10,259 nt of DNA from Euperipatoides rowelli (taxonomy: Eukaryota > Onychophora > Udeonychophora > Euonychophora > Peripatopsidae), in the NCBI GenBank assembly GCA_003024985.2, contig PXIH01S0062943.1. One strand, given 5' to 3'. This document shows, one piece after another, positions 7,004 through 10,259 of the stretch; positions within the stretch are counted from its first letter, which is position 1; each line of letters starts with the position of its first letter. A program made the position numbers and the translations under genes. The notes beneath the pieces are model-generated. The model had not been told where the DNA came from. It searched no databases and saw nothing but the letters and a program-made list of their open reading frames with translations.

Positions 7004-7300
7004 AGGAAAATTTCTTTGATTCTATTCGTTAAGCTAAGCTATTATATCTATCAGATAATCAATGCAAATGTCATTTATGACAATTCACATTTGTTTGAAT
7101 TATAATATACCTGCATACTCAGTAGTGCAACTAGAAGTAGAATGGCTCTGTAGGCGTGACTGACATTGTCACACTAAGCCGTCCCGTCAAGATGGTGTCA
7201 GAAAAGAAAGAATGAGTAATTAAAATAAATTATTAAAAAAAAAAAAAATCAATAAAAGAGTAAAGTAACTATAAGAAAATTAATACTGATATAATATAAA
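7004..7300. other. Non-coding stretch with a retroposon-like poly-A
   Basis: The segment at 7140-7210 is richer in GC than its flanks, includes a small stem (gtgac/gtcac near 7155-7172), and is followed by an A-rich run at about 7235-7248. That layout resembles the 3' end of a plus-strand retroposed element, but no box B or protein similarity is seen. Confidence 0.35.
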
Positions 7301-7301
7301 T

Positions 7302-7350
7302 TTTATTTATTTATTTATTTTCTCTTCATAAGAAGGGTCACACACACACA
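7302..7350. repeat. Microsatellites (TTTA)n and (CA)6
   Basis: A TTTA tract occupies 7302-7320 and six CA units occupy 7339-7350. Other TTTA-type tracts lie near 7846-7862 and 9131-9148. Confidence 0.85.
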
Positions 7351-7419
7351 TGTCTGGGGCCACCCGGATTTTTTCTGGTGTCTTGCAAGCTAGGCTGACC
7401 CTACTGACATCTTCACTTG

Positions 7420-7444
7420 TGAATAATGTTCCAACCATTATTCA
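7420..7444. repeat. 9-bp perfect hairpin
   Basis: tgaataatg at 7420-7428 pairs exactly with cattattca at 7436-7444 around the loop ttccaac. The role is unknown; it may be a structural part of the surrounding repeat. Confidence 0.5.
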
Positions 7445-7497
7445 GTTGAAAATGAAATGCATCTTACATCACTAAATGTAATCACTTGTCTGCCCCT

Positions 7498-7780
7498 CCC
7501 CCCCCCCCCTCCACACACACAGACATTCTCTGTCTTCTGTGATCAATATTAGCCTACTACTAAGTTTGGGCCCAATTGGCTCAGCAGTTTAGAAAAAGAG
7601 ACCATCCATTGTACCCACAACCAACATTTATACTCAACTCCTCCCCCCCCCCCCTCAACAAACTATTAGCCAGTGATCCCCAAACATCCTACCAACTTTC
7701 ATCCAAATCTGTACAACTGTGAGTAGAAGAGGCTATATCTCAAATAAAAAAATTTCAGAAGATTTTATATAATAATCTGC
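7498..7780 (+). repeat. Imperfect direct repeat of 145 bp starting with C12
   Basis: Two units each begin with a run of exactly 12 C (7498-7509 and 7643-7654). Each then carries gtgatc and a block of the form 'ctac.a.ttt..cCAA.t..ca.c.gt..agaa.agag' (about 7555-7603 and 7688-7732). The second unit runs into the satellite-like block. The C runs are G-quadruplex-prone on the minus strand. Confidence 0.6.
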
Positions 7781-8970
7781 TTATTTTGTCACTTTTCACA
7801 CCGGAAGTGACGTAGATTTGATTTCAATAACATTTAATACGGTACTTTTATTTATTTATTTTTTTAAATCGTTAGTATTTGATTTTAATTTTTAGAATTT
7901 GCAAAGCAAAGTTTAAGTAAATTTTATAATTGAAATTATTTATATCTTAGGATAAAGTAATTTTATATATTTGGTATTTAATTTTAATTTTTTAAATGTA
8001 AAAATATTTGGGGTCTAAAAATGTAGAGTTTTTAGTAGAATCTTTTACCACTAAAATTATTCACAAGTTAGACAAAGGTTTGGGAAATATTTATTTGTAA
8101 AAAATGTATTTGTTTATTTCTTTAAATTTTATTTGGTGACAATTTCAGAGAGTTTCCTTTAGTTTGTGTGATTTTGGTATTTGATTTTAATTAGGGAATC
8201 GTCAAAAAACTGGGGGACTAATAATATTTGAAAATAAAAAAAAGGTATTTAAAATGTCAAGTTTTTATTCCAATGTTTTACCATTAAAATTATTTATGAC
8301 TTAGGATAAAGTATTTGGAAAGATTTGGTAGGGAAGAGGGAAACATAGGGAGGGGGGAAAAACAGGTAGAGTAGGTGAATGAATTTCTGTCAATTTGGAA
8401 GATTTATGTTTAGAATTTAAAAATAAGATATTTTTGTTTTTAAACAAATGGACGAGGTGAGAAGGGTGAAATGGAGGGAAGGGGGGGGGGTGAATTCCCA
8501 TTATCTACCTACTTTGTCACTTTGTGACACCGGAAGTGACGTAGAGTTTGAAATTCAACATGACTTTATGGAAATCATTATTATTTGGTTTTAAATTTTA
8601 CAATTTGCAAATAAGATTTTTTTCATTTTTAACCTGTGGAGGAGGGGTGGGTGGAGGGGAAGGGAAGATGGGGGAAAGCAGGGTTTGAATGGAGGTATGG
8701 ATGAAAAATGGGTGGAAAGAGGGTAAAATGAATATCCATCATTCTGGAGAGTTTAAGTTTTAGAATTGGAAAACAATTTTTATTTTTTAAACAAATAGGG
8801 GGTAAGGACCTGACGTGGTGTAGAGTTTTAACTATTAGAATTTGCAAACAAGATTTTTTCAGTTTTAACTGAAGGGGAGAGGTGTGAAGTGTGGGGGGGG
8901 GTATGGGGGAAAATTGTAGCAAGGGGAAAAATGAATTTTTGTCAATTTTGACGGACTTTAAACTAGTTAT
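7777..8970 (+). repeat. Degenerate satellite-like repeat block, purine-rich
   Basis: Several modules recur with divergence. cttattttgtcac...caccggaagtgacgtag lies at 7777-7815 and again at 8505-8544. An 'aaattattta.a..ttaggataaagt' module lies at about 7935, 8055 and 8287. An 'aatga.ttt.tgtcaattt' module lies near 8380, 8728 and 8932. 'agaatttgcaaa.aagattttt' lies near 7895, 8600 and 8838. Between modules the plus strand carries long G/A-rich tracts from 8330 on. The minus-strand open frames at 8301-8501 and 8629-8922 are proline-rich translations of these tracts, not genes. Unit length is not constant, so this is either an old satellite or overlapping copies of one larger repeat. Confidence 0.65.
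8644..8674 (+). repeat. G-quadruplex candidate
   Basis: G runs of 4, 3, 4, 3 and 5 are separated by loops of 1, 4, 2 and 5 bases, fitting G3+N1-7 with a spare run. Further long G runs occur at 8481-8490 (10 G) and 8893-8901 (9 G). Confidence 0.6.
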
Positions 8971-8984
8971 TTAATTTAAAAAAG

Positions 8985-9075
8985 GTAACTTTATCCTAAC
9001 ATCTTTCCATGGTTGGATTCAAACCCTCACAAGTCTGTCATAAGGCAAAGCGTATTTCAGTAGGTCCTTCATCCA
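8985..9075 (-). mobile_element. tRNA-SINE-like relic
   Basis: On the minus strand, ggtttgaatcc (about 9026-9016) matches RNA polymerase III box B. It is preceded by a tRNA-like stretch with gacctactgaaatacgc and followed by aaccatggaaagatg. The other two SINEs have a comparable 'ggaaag/ggaag' step after box B. A short A-rich tail (aaaaaa read from the t-poor side near 8980) may follow. No target-site duplication was found, and box A is poor. Confidence 0.5.
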
Positions 9076-10259
9076 TTATTTGTTTGACAATTTTTTATTT
9101 TTTAAGTAAAATATATAGTTTTGTTTCTATTTACTTATTTATTTATTTGGGGAGGAGAGATTTATTCACATAATAATAAAAGTCTCAATTAATATATAAA
9201 GTATATAAAATGTTCATAAATAATAAAATAAGAACTACTGTATATAATTTAAAATCAATTTTTCTTACGTCAAAAAAAAACATCCTCTTGATGGCTGCTG
9301 GTGTTGCGATTATATGTTTACACTCTTCGGCTCATATAGATTCTTCCTATAACAAAATTAGACCATACATACTCCTCTCCCTATCAAGTCGATTGTTTAT
9401 TAACAAACCAAAAAACTAGCTTATTACTGTATATAGTAATAGGCTATATAAGCTATTCTGCCTCTAAATGCTGCACTATAATATACTGCTGACTAAAATA
9501 TTTTTAATGAAATATTTATACCATAAAACAAAATAGAAAACTCCGTCTACATCTTATAAACAGAGGCTAAAAATCTAAATAAATAGCTATAAATAAAAAA
9601 TATAATTATACTTTAAGAACAGAAATTTAATACTCGTGATTCAATAAACTGCTTTTTCAGATCCGTCAAAGAATAACAAACATTCAAACGTTCAAACGTA
9701 TACAAACAAGACTCTAAAAGTTTTGATTCGCGGAAATTTTTATAACTCTTTTATTAAACTTTTAATCCAAGTGAATTTATGAAAGGGCTGACTTAAGTAG
9801 TATATAGCCTAGAGATTTATAAACTCCGACAATTGCATATTGCAAAATGAATAATAGTGTCAAAATGCCAGAACAAATATTGGAACATATGAGTCGACCC
9901 ATCTGCTAGAGTTACTTGCCGAGACTATATTCCTTGTAAATGGTTTTATAGAAGGAAATTTGAATGTGAACAGTTATAAAAGAAATAGTATATAAATGAC
10001 CATTATATCCAAAGACGCTGGCAGGTCATAAACAGATTAACACACTGGGCTTCATTATATAGCTGCATATACATAATATGCATATTAATTGATCTGAAGA
10101 ACTGCTTAAATAATTCACTGAGGGCTCAATTAATGAAAGATAGTCGTTTTTACGACTTTTAACCCTGTTTAGATGCGATAAAACATCATGGATTGAATGA
10201 TTAAACTATCAGCTTCTATTGACAGACTTCGTAGACCTTGAAAATAGATTTTATAAACT
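9076..10259. other. AT-rich non-coding DNA, nothing assigned
   Basis: No element ends or protein similarity are recognised. The 69-codon plus-strand open frame at 9210-9419 has no recognisable domain, and its length is unremarkable in animal DNA. Small structures seen: attact/agtaat around gtatat near 9425-9442, and a 6-bp hairpin agtcgt/acgact with a TTTT loop at 10142-10157. Confidence 0.55.

Noticed and set aside
6736-7032. Heptad-repeat proteins in two overlapping frames
   Set aside because: They are produced by the 21-bp minisatellite, whose unit is a multiple of three and lacks stops in those frames.
8301-8922. Proline-rich minus-strand open frames
   Set aside because: They are translations of low-complexity G/A-rich tracts in a degenerate repeat block.
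9210-9419. 69-codon plus-strand open frame with a hydrophobic patch (MAAGVAIICL)
   Set aside because: Length is within chance, no homologous domain is recognised, and there are no flanking gene signals.
10142-10157. Short hairpin as a microRNA or terminator
   Set aside because: A 6-bp stem is too short for a microRNA precursor, and bacterial-type terminators do not apply in this context.

Overview
The window looks like non-coding, repeat-dominated DNA from an invertebrate animal nuclear genome. It is strongly AT-rich, contains one ambiguous base (N at 1887), and holds no intact long gene. Every repeat class I can recognise is eukaryotic: non-LTR retrotransposon (LINE) relics, tRNA-derived SINEs, non-autonomous DNA transposons, a minisatellite and degenerate satellite-like repeats. 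The sequence alone does not fix the phylum. An arthropod, mollusc or other invertebrate would all fit.

Layout. 1-1481 is AT-rich with no recognised element. 1482-2421 is a complete fold-back DNA transposon: two arms of about 0.4 kb in inverted orientation, bounded by exact 8-bp target-site duplications. 2437-2755 is the 3' end of an RTE/BovB-like LINE on the minus strand, truncated at its 5' end and frameshifted. About 2990-4400 is one decayed plus-strand LINE reverse-transcriptase gene (CR1/L2/Jockey-like group). It has been split by a probable hAT-type MITE (3334-3672) and a tRNA-derived SINE (about 3715-3878), giving a nested history. 4400-5239 is AT-rich with a small hairpin repeat motif. 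A complete minus-strand SINE sits at 5254-5459 between exact 14-bp target-site duplications.

5474-5950 contains a short, speculative exon-like stretch. 5952-6120 may carry a Helitron-type 3' end followed by short direct repeats. 6752-7003 is a clean 12-copy, 21-bp minisatellite, which produces long but meaningless open frames. 7300-8970 is a mosaic of microsatellites, poly-C/poly-G tracts, a 145-bp direct repeat and degenerate longer repeats with strong purine strand bias, including a G-quadruplex candidate and a repeated 17-base motif. About 8985-9075 is a third SINE-like relic. 9080-10259 is AT-rich and unassigned.

No operons, rRNA, functional tRNA genes, CRISPR arrays or promoters can be supported. 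The interest lies in the order of transposon insertions, the fold-back element and the repeat mosaic. I found no convincing evidence of a new functional gene system.
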